NCBI GenBank assembly: GCA_021234155.1
Contig: JAJEKV010000039.1
Location: 930,001-994,000 of the forward strand
Direction of reading: 5' to 3'
From: Isoetes taiwanensis
Taxonomy: Eukaryota > Streptophyta > Lycopodiopsida > Isoetales > Isoetaceae
Length of the DNA: 64,000 nt
Shown: positions 11,549-25,165 of the stretch, in pieces
Layout: each line of letters starts with the position of its first letter
Numbering within the stretch: the stretch's first letter is position 1
Translations under genes and position numbers: made by a program
The notes under the pieces: model-generated
What the model was told of the DNA's origin: nothing
Seen by the model: the letters and a program-made list of their open reading frames with translations, nothing else
Database searches by the model: none

Positions 11549-13071
11549 ACTGAAATGCTGACCAATCCTGATCTTTGCTGGATTTACCATCGTCCTCGTC
11601 CGTTATAGCAGACAAAGGAATGGAAGATGATTGTACAGAAGCCTTGGGAGCATTTGGAATAGGCGGTATCCTCTGCACAGAAAACAAAGACATTACTGGA
11701 AGTTACAGAATGCAAGATAGACTAGCCATTTTACCTGATCGTCAGCTTTATTTCCAAGACCTGTTCTACCACTGCTGGACGCTATGATTTGAGCATTCCC
11801 CAGATGATTCGCATTCATTGATGTACCGTCTTTTGGAATCCAACTTTTAGCTTCATACCTGGTAACATTTTAAAATTAGGCCTTTCTAGTACTAGTTAAG
11901 CAACTATTGCGAACTATACTTTTCACGAATAAATTTCTCAAGGGCAACAAGGTTTGTCTCTTGTGGGCGCGTGACAGTTTCAGGCATCTCAGCTTCCCAA
12001 TATCTATTTGCTTTTGCATTTCCAATGTCTGCATCAATTGCACTATAAATAGTCAATACCAAAGGCTAAGTTAGACAATGCATTTTTCTGAAATTAGTAC
12101 TTAGGAGAGGAACATAATTTTTTGGAGTTCCTATCACTTAATTTAATTGATTTTTTCAATCTCCACCAATTTGATTCTAATTTACATGTTCATGGGTAGC
12201 ATTTTATGGCCCCTAGTTTTTATGGATCTCAGTTAATAAGCGTGCAATTTCTTGATTGATTGCCTCTGAAATAATATTAGGTTTTCAATGATAAAAATTT
12301 ATGCCAGGTAAAACTGAGGTGTCCAGTGAACTATTAATTTCCAGCTCATGTACTTTCATGCAAATGCAATTTGGCTTTGCTTCACCATTTTGTCAAGACG
12401 ATGAAGAATTTCTTAACGACTCACACTTTGTTGCAGTCACCAAGTGCTGAACCATTTGGCTGAAGAACAAGATGCTTTTACTGGAATTGAACGTACTCTG
12501 GACTTTCCATATAGTATTGAGCTGGAGCCACAAGATACAAGGTCCGACATACTCACATCTTGTGGTTTGTGGTTTACCTTACTGATATAGTCCCTGCATG
12601 TTTTGACTTATAGGGACACTATACCTCCTAAGCCTATTTGTTATAATGACTTTACAAATGGTTAAACTCCTTTTCATTTCTCATGAAATTTAAAATAAGA
12701 GGATCACACTATCCTTCAAATGTCCAAGATAACTCGTTACATAGTGTATGTATACAGTTTCATGATGCCACATCATGAGGAATCGAACCATAAGATGGCT
12801 CGAAGATGCCTGTGCATTATAAACCTACACATGCATCAGTAGGTTGGCTACTCCTGAAAATGTCTCCTTTAATCTCCTTAATCACATCTTCTGAAGAGTG
12901 CTCTTGAGATACACATTTGATAACAATAATTATGGAGTATTTACGCTCTGGTGTAAATAAAGCAAACAAGAGAAGTTTATTATGAAATGATAACTTTCCA
13001 GACATGACTACCATACCGTACATGAAAGCAACTTGTTCCGGGAGCCATGTGTCAAGTGTAATAGATCGAAC
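11549..13071 (-). pseudogene. ARF GTPase-activating protein fragment (AGD5-like), zinc finger missing
   Basis: Four minus-strand exons join in phase: 13071-13022, 12042-11920, 11858-11735 and 11672-11549. They read VRSITLDTWLPEQVAF, then GNAKANRYWEAEMPETVTRP and FIREKY, then EAKSWIPKDGTS, then RIPPIPNAPKASVQSS. This is the second half of an ArfGAP domain (the LDTWLPEQV, GN.KAN.YWEAE and FIR.KYE.K.W blocks are hallmarks), followed by a low-complexity tail. The family stimulates GTP hydrolysis on ARF GTPases in vesicle traffic. The N-terminal C4 zinc finger with the arginine finger was not found up to about 14.9 kb, and the 3' end is unclear because the last splice leads to a stop or to read-through. 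The exons are open, so it is either a partial gene or a recently truncated one. Confidence 0.75.
12435..12541 (+). other. Exon-like segment of unknown origin inside an ARF-GAP intron
   Basis: A plus-strand stretch after a good acceptor (ttgttgcag) is open and reads HLAEEQDAFTGIERTLDFPY then SIELEPQDT. It ends near a possible donor (caag/gtccgac). The composition looks protein-like, but I cannot assign a family. It is antisense to the ARF-GAP exons and lies in their 980 bp intron. Confidence 0.25.
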
Positions 13072-14858
<1,787 letters not shown>

Positions 14859-15488
14859 CAGTGTTGGGCCAACCTTCCAACCTTGCCAACCAACCGAGGT
14901 TGGCCAAGGTTGGAGAGGTTGATCCGAGAATGCCAACTGAGGTTGGCATTTGTCTAATTATCAGAGTACAAAGAATATGGAATTACATGGAATTTATATC
15001 TACAAATTTCACAGGAAAATGTTATGTGGAAAGAGGAAAAATTTTGGGTCCGTTTGAGCACAGAACAGAGTGCCGGATTGGGTCTATTTAGGAAAAAAAT
15101 CCACAAATTACAAGGTCTATAGCAGAATTAGAGGCTGCTTAATTCGCCCTTTATGAATCATAATTTTATTGTTTCCTGATCAGAGTTTGAATCAGAGCTC
15201 TTCTTGATATGTCAATCTGATTCGTGATTGCATGCAGATTGAAAAAGGAAAGTACCTGGATGATGCCGATGGCTGCCCTTGCTGGATGATCTGCGATGGC
15301 GTCGGCCAAGAGCGGGACCTCCAATTTTGGCGCGCAGAAGGGGCAGACGAATTCTCAGGGCCCATTTTTGGGCGAATTTTTTTTCCCTTATTTTGGCAAG
15401 ATACCAACCGCGGTTGGTTTTGACGTTTTCCAACCGCAGTTGGAAAAGGTTGGGGAAAAGGACCAACCGCAGTTGGCCCCCCACACTG
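14859..15488. mobile_element. Non-autonomous hAT element (630 bp)
   Basis: The ends are CAGTGTTGGGCCAACC on the left and, read inward from the right, CAGTGTGGGGGGCCAACT. The element is flanked by an exact 8 bp target duplication attcgaag (14851-14858 and 15489-15496). CAGTG-type ends with 8 bp duplications define the hAT superfamily. Near both ends are clusters of CCAACC/GGTTGG words, including palindromes like CCAACCGCGGTTGG, which would be the subterminal transposase-binding repeats. No transposase is encoded; the short ORFs inside (15192-15541) are overlapping and meaningless. Confidence 0.9.
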
Positions 15489-15496
15489 ATTCGAAG

Positions 15497-18400
15497 CATT
15501 GCGTCAATGAAATAGTGGTTGTTTATGATTCAATGAATTAATGGTTGCTTATGGTTCCTATTTTCCATGTTATATATACAAGAATTTGTCGCGGCGGCAG
15601 TCGCCGCCACTAGTTTGTTCTTTTTAGTGGGTACTTATGTAATGGAACCCGATAGCCTCTCCAAAAGTATTTTGTCCTTAACCTTATGTGACCCTTTAAA
15701 AATTGAGACATCATTGGTAAATGGGTTAGAAACATCTAGACATCTATTTTATCTAGATTTGATGATGTTCCTACATACTTCCAATGAGAACGTTCAACAA
15801 AAAATGTGATTTTACATCTTTTCAAATGTGTGGCACAAAAGATAAACTAATCTAGCATACTTCAGATTGAATGAAGTAGTATGAAGGATATATATTTACA
15901 TAATGCAAGCATGCCTGCTTTTAATGAAGTTAGTCACTCAATGACATGGCACGTAAACTAATGAATTAAGAGTTATGCTATAATGGAAACGAAAAAGAGG
16001 TAACAAACAGAATATCTACAATATCACAGTTGGGTCGCTGCTATTTCCGGTGGTGCATTCTCAGGCATCCACGTCGCCCCTGCCGATTTCAAGGAATCCT
16101 ATTTCCATTCTTCATGCTTCAGCACCGGCTGCACAGGTAAGAAATCGTAGCAAATTTTGATCATACTAACCGGATCTTGCGCTCCCCAACTGTGATATTG
16201 TAGAATATCAATTGATTCTGGATTCGCGCGCCGGCCACGTTTCGCCGCGCCAAACCGAATCCAGGCCCCAATTGTGCTACCCTTATACGTCAAAGCAGTC
16301 AGAGCAATAGCTGCTTGGGACTCACAAAACACAAACTATCTAGACTCTTCAAACAGGAAAAAATTGCATCAAATGGTGTGTTTGTGGCTCAAATCGTGTG
16401 CAGAGAGGCCTTATGGCCATTCTTTTCCAGGCCATAAGACCTCTCTACACACGATGCTATCTAGCCCTTCATTCAAGCTTGCTGCAAAAGTCCTATTCAG
16501 AGCAGTAAAAGCCTCCAACAATTTGCGATCATGAGTATCTTGCATTTTAAAACGAAAACCTAGTCCTGTTCAGTTTTATGCTTCTCTTTATAAGAGAATT
16601 CGTCTCGGACGCTATGTGCAGATGTCCTTTTAAATTTCACTTTCTGGAGAAGTTTGAAAGATTTAATTCAGTTGGATAGCCCCTGTGCACTCACAATTTG
16701 TTTTTTGAATATTCAAAAAATTGCTGTTGAACGTTAGCAACTGTCGGTGCACAGTAGCTACCTCCAACGATCCAAGTTGCTTATCTACTGCTGAAAAGTT
16801 CTCAATCTCCAGCTTCTCAAGCCTCTCACCTATATCATCGGTAGAAACCTATTTCAATTTCACGTTATCGTTAAACGAAGAAATATTAGCCTTCCCGCAG
16901 CGGATATTTTTTCCGAGCATCACTTTTTGGTCATCACAAATGCATTGTTTGCCATCAATATCTTTGTATAATCTCTAACATCTCCCCGATTCTAGGATTA
17001 GAAAGAGCTTAATACAAATTTGAAAAGGAAATTTTATGAAAAACATTTTTACCAATCGTAGTCTAGGCATCAAGTGATGGGTTGTTTTCTAATTATTACA
17101 AAAAAAAGCCTAAAACGTGTTTGAAACTTGAGAAGCTTTATGGGTCCCTTGTCATTAATCACAATCCACTTGAACAATATATTCTTCCCACAAGGCATTC
17201 CTGAGCCTTTTCCAGCATCCAAAGAAGCTATAATTCCGAAAGAGCAGATGAATGGGTGTGTAGGTGCGCCTTCTTCGACTTCCTCATTCCCTTTGTCGCC
17301 TAGTCCCCAAAAGCTGTTCGCTTCCACAAATGGCTGAGCTTCAGTCTTCATTGTTTTTTATTCCTTCTGCTAAGACGCCACAGTTGAAACTATTGTACCA
17401 ATTTAGGCACAGTTCAAACAATCCTAAACTAGTTCCCGCATCTCGAAATTGTTTTTTGGTGCTTACACCTACACAATACTAAACATAGAAATTATTTTAA
17501 AGAAGTTACGTTTAAGCTGCCCCCTTATCGTCCATATTACAATTATATATTAGAGATATGTATGGATTATTGTGTTGACCCTTTAAAGGTGTCAATGTCT
17601 CACAATGTCGCTCTGGTTGAATTCTATGACCTACAAATCATCTTACTGCTCGTTACAGTAATGGTAGGTTGATGGTTTATTGGTAGATAGCTCCATAGAA
17701 CTTGGCAAGTTCAAGTTTTATTCCTGCACCAAGTCCTTAATACCTTATAGACGTCTATTATAGGCCCAGCTTGACGATTGGAAATAATGAGATAACGCAA
17801 TGCAGGTTCCAAAATATAGTTGGAGTAAAGATGCAAGTCCACATACACCATTTTGTTGTTTCTTGCGAAGCAAAGACTATGGGGGGCTAAAGAAGGACAT
17901 TATAATTATTAACCTCCATAACGTTGCTGTGGTTTGAAATAGTTCTAGATGTTGATGACACGGTATAAACACTTGATGCACGTGATTTGTTGAATCTAAT
18001 CAAGTAACTTTGACCTTGTTTTACAAGTTGTTTTACCTTACTTTTGCTGGGTGTAAAAAATTGGCACCACATATGCTATGTAACCCAAGTACATTAGGGA
18101 AGTGTTGGCTAGACTTTCTATGCAAAGCAGTTGCTACTTCTGATGAGCAGGGTGTTCAGCTAAAGCAAATCCCCAAGCATGTTATGCTGCTTTACTTAAA
18201 TAGTTGTTGGAATCCCTGATATAACGTACAACCCACATCTTGACATCTCTTCTATGCTGTCCAGGTAAGGAGGTCGCATTGGCTTGTGGCTAATAGTCAA
18301 TGAAAATCATTTAGCAGATTTCTTTGCAGCTTTATACCCATGCCACTATAAATTCTAGAGACATGATCCTTATAGCAAAAAACTCACATTAGCTCACTGG

Positions 18401-18510
18401 TTAGATTAATTAAAGTAGCCTTATTAGGACGTTGAGTTATTTTGGTAGAGGTACGAGCCCCCGTATTTCATATTCTAAAACCTTAAGCGAAGCCGTATAG
18501 AGGCTCGATA
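15497..18510. other. Unassigned single-copy-looking DNA
   Basis: About 3 kb with no gene I can support. Short ORFs at 16274-16534, 17128-17337 and 18010-18219 have no recognisable motifs or splice context. The one structured feature is the hairpin at 16393-16455. Confidence 0.5.
16393..16455. repeat. 26 bp stem hairpin with 11-base loop
   Basis: The arms atcgtgtgcagagaggcctt (continuing atggcc, 16393-16418) and 16430-16455 are inverted copies with two differences, both of which would be G-U pairs in RNA. The loop is attcttttcca. The loop is short for a typical plant miRNA precursor; it could be a solo inverted repeat of a decayed MITE. Confidence 0.6.
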
Positions 18511-18513
18511 TAC

Positions 18514-18590
18514 CATCAAAACCTTAGGCAAACTCGTATTTGACATCTCATCAAAACCTTAGGCAAACTCGTATTTGACATCTCAAAATC
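18514..18590. repeat. 35 bp tandem duplication
   Basis: The unit catcaaaaccttaggcaaac, continuing tcgtatttgacatct, occurs at 18514 and again at 18549 without differences. A diverged third version starts near 18478. Confidence 0.8.
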
Positions 18591-18744
18591 ATAGGTGCCC
18601 CCAATTTCCTAAGATTTTACTGGTTTTGGCTGCGAGAAAAATAATCCGATAATCTAAAAATTCAAAAGCAAAAAGAAACAATTTAGTATTACCCAACCTT
18701 ATCCCATCGAGAGGGAATTTTTTCCCTTGCTTATCCGATTGCAC

Positions 18745-18900
18745 CTGGCGTGCATGCTAGTGCGCATGCTACTCATACCAATATGGCAACAATATGAAGA
18801 TTTTCAATTCCAATAACTAACCCTGGCGTGCATGCTAGTGGGCATGCTATTCATACCAATATGGCAACAATATGAAGTTTTTCAATTCCAAGAATTAACC
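18745..18900. repeat. 78 bp tandem duplication
   Basis: The unit starting ctggcgtgcatgctagtg occurs at 18745 and again at 18823 with a few substitutions. The 3' end of a possible small minus-strand ORF lies at the edge of the second copy. Confidence 0.8.
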
Positions 18901-19065
18901 CTGCCGGACTTCAAACTCTTTGGCCGCTGTTATAGATGCTGGTGCATCCTCAAAAAAGATTTGAAGCTCATTTTCATCTGGTATCTCTGTCTTCTTCTTG
19001 GCAAGCAGAGCATAGCCTTGGATGGCCTTATCTCCTCCAGATTCTTGCCACATGGGCTTCGCCAT
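18895..19065 (-). CDS. Possible 56-codon exon or small ORF, unknown
   Basis: A minus-strand ORF of 56 codons starts MAKPMWQESGGDKAIQGY and ends DAPASITAAKEFEVRQG. The composition (acidic and lysine-rich, few rare residues) looks more protein-like than the surrounding ORFs. Minus-strand sequence upstream (19070-19220) is open in another frame. I do not recognise a family. It could be the last exon of a captured gene fragment or chance. Confidence 0.2.
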   Translation of the reverse strand: MAKPMWQESGGDKAIQGYALLAKKKTEIPDENELQIFFEDAPASITAAKEFEVRQG

Positions 19066-19229
19066 CATCGCCGTAATTCATCTCCTCTTGAGCCCCAAAG
19101 TCGGGCCATTGTCCTCCCCGACCGGGATGTGTTTTTTTTTTTCCTTCCTCGCTTTTTGGCCTCAAGTAAATTTTTCTTTGTTTCTGAAGTCTTATTTTTA
19201 GGGGTCTCTTCACTGGGGCTTTAAGTTTT

Positions 19230-20799
19230 CATGTCATTGCAGTTCATAAAGCCCTTTTCCCCAACTTGATAGAATGATCTGTTCAATGTATGGAACTAAA
19301 TCCAATTTGGACCTAGACCGTTAGTGCTTAATATAGTAGTCAAAATCAGTAGCACGGTGCAGGAAGGCAAAACTAATGTGCAGCGTCATCAATATCTATT
19401 TTATAGATAGCCCATTATAGTCGGAGGCTCCTACAAATCTATAGATAGAACCTTTGAGCCAAAGACATTCGATAGTTTCTTTACCATGCTTCACCTTCAA
19501 ATCTCGGCAGGACTACTGCTTTTATTTTAATCTTAAACTGCAAGTTAAATCTTAACATATGTTATGTGTGCAAATGATGGTCATTTGACCTTCTTTGAAG
19601 GTGATGTTCATGCGCACTCCATAAGGTACTCATAGTTCTTTTCATTGTTACTTCACGTGATTGATATATTTTTCAACAAGAGTTAAGAGTTGATTGATAT
19701 AATATTCTTTACATGGCGCACTGAACATGTGCGAACACATCTCCAGAGAAGATTTATTAGATCAGGACAATATGTATTTCTAGAATGAAGAGGATCTTCA
19801 GCTTGATTATATCGCACGGCTTCACTTTGTCTGAACATAGGTGCGTGTTTGTATCCGTTAGGTTTTTCTTTCATGAATATCAACATCTAGGAGCAACAAA
19901 ATGCTCTATGTCCCCGGTCTTAACACCTTGCAAGAGATCTTATTATACAAAACAATGGTTTTGCAAGACATAGTTTATGTCCAAATAGAGCCAGGTTTTA
20001 GGTGTGCCATCATGTTACAGGTGCTCCCAAGGGTATAGCTGGAATCAAACCCTTGATGGACGTCCATGAGCATGGGGGTACTGTTAGTTGTAATTGCCAG
20101 GCAGTTGTGATTAATGGGCCATGTTGACTGTAATCTGTCTATGGTGACGAAATGCGGAATAAGTGGCAATAGTCGCTAGCGATGGATAATGGGTCACTAG
20201 GGGCAGTAATATTATCAAATAATAGTAGTGCGGAAGGGAGCTTGCGAGATATGTAGATGCGAAAAATCTATATTAATGCATGGGTAACGTTACTAAGTTG
20301 TTGTTAGTGAACTAGTGTTAGCACTAGGGGTTAAAATCTTTATTATAATGTTTTGGCGTGGGTCTTCAATGGAGACCTAATTTGGACGGCTAGGATTTGA
20401 TATGTTGTCGTATGGTTGAGATTTGATGCAGCACAATTTCGTGTTTAGGGTTATAGCGCTCGATGGATTTTCTCTTACAGAAGCAGGGGTTTTCTGCTTG
20501 CTTCCTGGCATCGGCTATTATTTTTCTTCCCGTTGTTGCGATTCTTGGGGCCGCTGCTTTAGAGAAGGAGCTATAAACTGGAGTGATCCTGTCATTGACT
20601 AAGCATGGCCTCTGGACATCCTTCCGCCAGTTAGAGCATTCTCGCATCGAAAACCGGTTCTGTGGTTCCGCATTCTCAGACCGAAGTAGGGTTTCCTTTG
20701 GATGTGTGGAGCGGGAAACATATGGTTCTTGGCTGTGGTTTTTTGGCTGTTCCTTAGAAATCTAAGAAGAAAGCAAAGCTTGGTTGAGTATGTCCGTGA
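19230..20799. other. Unassigned
   Basis: No gene, array or transposon end recognised. ORFs here are short and lack splice or family support. Confidence 0.5.
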
Positions 20800-21090
20800 A
20801 AGGAAGGAAGGAAGGAAGGAAGGAAGGTACTTTTATCGTCCACGGAGACCAATCGGTCTATGGGACCCAATACAAAAACGCAGCAAGCGGATTACTGCCC
20901 GGATTAAAAAACCCCCGCCCCGAAGGGTTTTCGAGGGAAAACCGCGGGCAAAGAATCACCGGCCGACAAACCGCGGCTAATCATATAAAATGCAGAAACA
21001 TCCCAATATATACAGTCATGCACCACCCCCGTAGTGCCTAGTCAGCGGACAGCCAGGCGGGGGCAAAGGTGACCTCGCACACTCACCCCA
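20800..21090 (-). mobile_element. LINE 3' end with (AAGG)n tail
   Basis: A run of aagg units (20800-20827) is followed by the LINE 3'-UTR block tcgtccacggagacc and, further in, the words cccgccccgaagggttttcg. The same block is found inverted at 57600-57735 and direct at 48500-48625. Read on the minus strand this is a 5'-truncated LINE ending in a (CCTT)n tail. It keeps only 3'-UTR and no coding sequence. Confidence 0.8.
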
Positions 21091-21234
21091 GTTTTTGGTC
21101 CACTGTTGAAAACATCAGTTTTGGTAGGTCTACATGTCCTGTTTTCAAAGAATCCTACATGTGGATTTGTGAAGGTATGGTTTTGTTCGATAATGGTGTT
21201 CTTTTTTCAGTGGACTAAAACATCCACTGTTGTT

Positions 21235-21745
21235 TTGTAGTTTCTTCTATTGTTACATGTCATTTTATAATACAATCCACTGTAGGAAAGAATATTTGAA
21301 TTTCTACATGTCTAATAATTCTATTGTCACATGTCTTTATAGACGTAGGAAATAATATTTGATTCTCTACATGTCCTATACTTCCATTCACATGTCTTTA
21401 TAGTAGTAGGACAGAGTACTTTATTTGCTAAGGCATTGTAGGAAAGAATACATGAATTACGACATGTGTAGTACTTCTATTGTCACATGTCTTTATAGAA
21501 GTAGGAAAGAATACTTGATTCTCTACATGTCGTATGCTTCCATGTCACACGTCTTTATAGTAGTAGGACAGAGTACTTTATTTGCTAAGGCATTGTAGGA
21601 AAGAATACATGAATTACGACATGTGTAATACTTCTATTGTCACATGTCTTTATAGAAGTAGGAAAGAATACTTGATTCTCTACATGTCCTATCCTTCCAT
21701 ATCACGGGTCTTTATAGTGGTAGGACAGAGTACTTGATTTGCTAC
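21235..21745. repeat. Tandem array, about 157 bp period
   Basis: About three units. The word tagtrgtaggacagagtact recurs at 21401, 21558 and 21715, so the period is 157. Each unit contains several ACATGT palindromes and tattgtcacatgtctttatag words, so it has inner sub-repeats. No ORF. Confidence 0.85.
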
Positions 21746-21904
21746 ATGTGCACGATTTGCTGCACGTGCACGATCACATGTCCTTATACTAGTATTCCAT
21801 GTAAGACAAGTTACTTCAACTACTTCAATTACTTAACACCTATTTTTGCATAACAAAACCATCAAGAATTTGATTTGTATTCCTTGAGGGAGTGCAGGAC
21901 CCAA

Positions 21905-22300
21905 GTAAAGAAATCCCTAAGCATTAATGTCATAGGATCACGCAAAATCCTAACAATATCCTAACATTTTGGATATTGTTAGAGAAAGACCATTAAACCA
22001 CGCCTATTTTTTTATGGAGGATAGGACCATTGCAACAAATCCCCAAGCATTAAAATGGCAAGACCATGCAATATCCTAACATTATTCCCCCATTTTGGAT
22101 ATCGTTAGTGGAACACCATTAAACCGTTCCTACATCTTGGTATAATTTAGACCATTAAGAATTTGAGATGTAATTGTTTATGGGGAATAGGACCATTGCA
22201 ACAAATCCCCAAGCATTATAAAATGGCAAGACTATGCAATATCCTAACATTATCCCCCCATTTTGGATATCATTAGTGGGACACCATTAAACCATGCCTA
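21905..22300. repeat. Tandem repeat, about 166 bp period
   Basis: The word gcaacaaatccccaagcatt recurs at 22032 and 22198, with a diverged earlier copy at about 21910. Each unit also holds atcctaacattatnccccca and ttttggatatcrttagtgg. From 22300 to 22462 there are several ccaatggt words and no gene. Confidence 0.75.
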
Positions 22301-22462
22301 CATCTAGTTGGTACTAAGGTTCGCTATAGACAATCCAATAGTTATCCACGTCATCCAATGGTTTTAATTGTATCTAATTTATCTTATCCAATGGTTCTTT
22401 CTAAGAATGCAATGGTTCTTTGAAAAACAAGATAACTTATTGCACTTAGACGATTTGCACTA

Positions 22463-23984
22463 AGAACATATCAAACCGCAAAGTGTCCTGCAGTCGACCG
22501 TGTAGAAACCCAAGTGTTTTGTCGTTCGGGCAGTACAAAGGCTCCGGAATGGAGATTTGACTTCGCCATGTTGTCCGAAACAGCGAAATTACCCTAGGGA
22601 CCAAGTTACACGGTCATTTTTTGCAGCAAAAGAAACACAAACCCTCTACATGGCAGTATTCTGCACCCTCCGCTAAGGCCAATTCACTACGAACGTGTTG
22701 GGCATGAGCTACTTTGGCGCTTCCTGGAGCAGGGGTGGTCTTCTGCCCACGAAACTTGGTCTCCAGGGTAATGTCGATGTTTCAAGTTCGTTGGCAGAGT
22801 CAGATCACAGTTCCGGGGTGGGAGAGTTGCCCGTCCGTGGCCAAGGACCTTCCAGAGAGGACATTTTGGGTCGAACTGCTTCTGGAAGGTTTTAGGGCTC
22901 CATCGTCTGGCATCAACGCCCTCCCACTACCTCATGACATTGTGCAAGATCCTGGTCCAATCTGGCTAGGGTATGGCCTCCAAAACGTAAACCTTGTGCC
23001 TTGCCAGGTTATTGTAGGGTTTACGTTATGAAGGTCGGGCTTTGGTCCCTTGCACTTGGGACATGGTCGAGCAGCTGCGTTTGAAAACACAAGGCAGTAG
23101 AAACTGCCAGAATGGGGTTTGGATTTAATCTCCTTCTAGTTTTGCAATTAAAAGTCTAGAGCGCCTTATGCAGTAGCAAAATTGTTTGGGATCACTTGGG
23201 TTGGCCAATAGATCGAAACTCTGTTATTTCAGTTCTCATGGCTCCCCATGCATGTTTAGAAATGGTCAAGAACACATTTTGTAGTAGCAAATTTTTTTAG
23301 AATGATTCGGGATCGCCAATAGATCCAAACTCTGTTATTTCAGTTGCCATGGCTCCGCATGCATGTTTGAAAAAGGTACACCAGGTCCCAAGTGCAACTG
23401 ACCACGTTTTGGCCTCCATAACGTAAACCCTACAATAACCTGGCAAGGCACAGGGTTTACGTTTTGGAGGCCATACCCTAGCCAGATTGGACCAGGATCT
23501 TGCACAATGTCATGAGGTAGTGGGAGGGCATTGATGCCAGAAGACGGAGCCCTAAAACCTTCCAGAAGCAGTTCGACCCAAAATGTCCTCTCTGGAAGGT
23601 CCCTGGCCACGGACGGGCAACTCTCCCACCCCGAATCGTGGATCCGACTCGCCAACGAACTCAAACATCGACATTACCCCGAGACCAAGTTTCAGGGCGT
23701 AAGACCACCCCCGCCCCGTGAAGCACCAAAGTAGCTCATGTCCAACACGCTCAGAGTGAATTGGCCTTAGCTGAGGGTGCGTAACATCGTCATGTAGAGG
23801 GTTCGCGGCTTCTTTTGTCGCAAAAAATGACCGCGGTAACTTGGTCCCTAGGGTAATTTTGCTGTTTCGGACGACATGGCTAAGTCTAATCTCCATTCCT
23901 GAGCCTTTTGTAATGCCTAAAACGACAAAGCACGTGGGCTTTCTACATGGTTGACAGCAGGACACTTTTGGGGTTTGATATGTT
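22463..23984. repeat. Foldback repeat A (about 600 bp arms, 300 bp loop)
   Basis: Arm 22463-23066 is the inverted copy of 23373-23984; both contain ggtttacgtt with ttggaggcc, the word gggaccaagttac and tttgtcgtt. The loop (23067-23372) holds two direct copies of an element with actctgttatttcagtt and ccatgcatgttt. Sequence related to the outer part of foldback B continues on the right to about 24150. The conserved ORFs in the arms (for example at 22714 and 23335) follow DNA conservation and have stops in other copies, so I do not call them genes. Confidence 0.85.
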
Positions 23985-24157
23985 AGATCTTGATTTTTTT
24001 TGAACCCGCTTGAAGCAGTTACTTGAAGAGTGGATTCAACTGGCCGGATGGGAAACCGGCTCCGGGGAAGGGAGGCATTGGCATTTGCCCTCCTGAGGAG
24101 CACTAGTAGGAAAGCCCGCCTCAGAACCTTTGTGATGTCCGCCTCCTCGGGTCCGCC

Positions 24158-25165
24158 TCTCCAACATGCCACGGAGCTCCAACATGCCACATAGGCTCCA
24201 ACATGCCTCGTGAGCTCTAGCATGCCACCCTGACTCCAACGTGCCAATGAGGCTCCAACATGCCACCTAGGCTCCAACATGCCAAGGTGGCTCCAACATG
24301 CCACCTAGCCTCAAGCGTGCCAAGGTGGCTCAAATATGCCACCTAGGCTCCAACATGCTATGTAGGCTCCAACATGCCACCTACGCTCCAACATGCCACG
24401 TAGGCTCCAACATGCCACCTAGCATGCCACCTGGGCTCCAACATGCCACGTGAGCTCTAGCATGCCACCTAGTCTCCAACGTGCCACCTAGGCTCCAACA
24501 TGCCACCTAGGCTCCAACATGCCAAGGTGGCTCAAACATGCCACCTAGGCTCCAACGTGCTCAAACATGCCAAGGTGGCTCAAACATGCCACGTGGGCTC
24601 CAACATGCCATGTGGCCTCCAACATGCCAAGGTGGCTCAAACATGCCACCTAAGCTCAAACATGCCAAGGTGGTTCCAACATGCCACCTAGGCTCAAACA
24701 TGCCAAGGTGGCTCAAACATGCCACCTAGGCTCCAACATGACAAAATGGCTCAAACATGCCACCTAGGCTCCAACGTGCTCAAACATGCCACGCGGGCTC
24801 CAACATGCCACCTATGCTCCAACTTGCCAAGGTGGCTCAAATATGCCACGTGGGCTTCAACATGCCACCTAGGCTCCAACATTCCTAGGTGGCTCAAACA
24901 TGCCACCTAGGCTCAAACATGCCATGCAGGCTCACTTAGGCTCCAACATGCCACCTAGGCTCAAACATGCCACCTAGGCTCTAACATGCCACCTAGGCTC
25001 AAACATGCCAAGGTGGCTCAAACATGCCACGTGGACTCCATAATGCCACGTGGGCTCCAACATGCTAAGGTGGCTCAAACATGCCAAGGTGGCTCCAACA
25101 TGCCACGCAGGTTCCAACATGCCATCTAGGCTCCAACATGCCAATGTGGCTCAGGCATGCCACCT
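24158..25165. repeat. 19 bp minisatellite, about 1 kb
   Basis: Units of ctccaacatgccacctagg and variants (ctcaaacatgccaaggtgg) run head to tail with many substitutions. The 19-base period steps through all three frames, so long stop-free ORFs appear that encode MPPRLQHAKVAQTCHLGSN-like repeats; these are by-products. The array abuts the right flank of foldback A. From 25166 to 25542 there is unrelated DNA with no gene. Confidence 0.95.

Noticed and set aside
15192-15541. Five overlapping ORFs of 63-95 codons
   Set aside because: They lie mostly inside the non-autonomous hAT element, overlap on both strands and have no domain.
16099-16332. Possible RNase H-like peptide (CESQAAIALTALTYKG)
   Set aside because: One weak resemblance without catalytic Asp/Glu pattern or neighbouring RT.
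22714-23031. Conserved ORFs shared by foldbacks A and B (GSGMEIRLRHVVRN-like peptide)
   Set aside because: Protein similarity only reflects DNA similarity; frames are not kept across copies and no known domain fits.
23552-24304. 250-codon minus-strand ORF spanning foldback A and the minisatellite
   Set aside because: It crosses two unrelated repeat types, starts in the minisatellite, and homologous copies have stops.
24158-25165. Possible CRISPR-like array
   Set aside because: Units are contiguous 19-mers without unique spacers, in a plant nuclear setting; it is a minisatellite.
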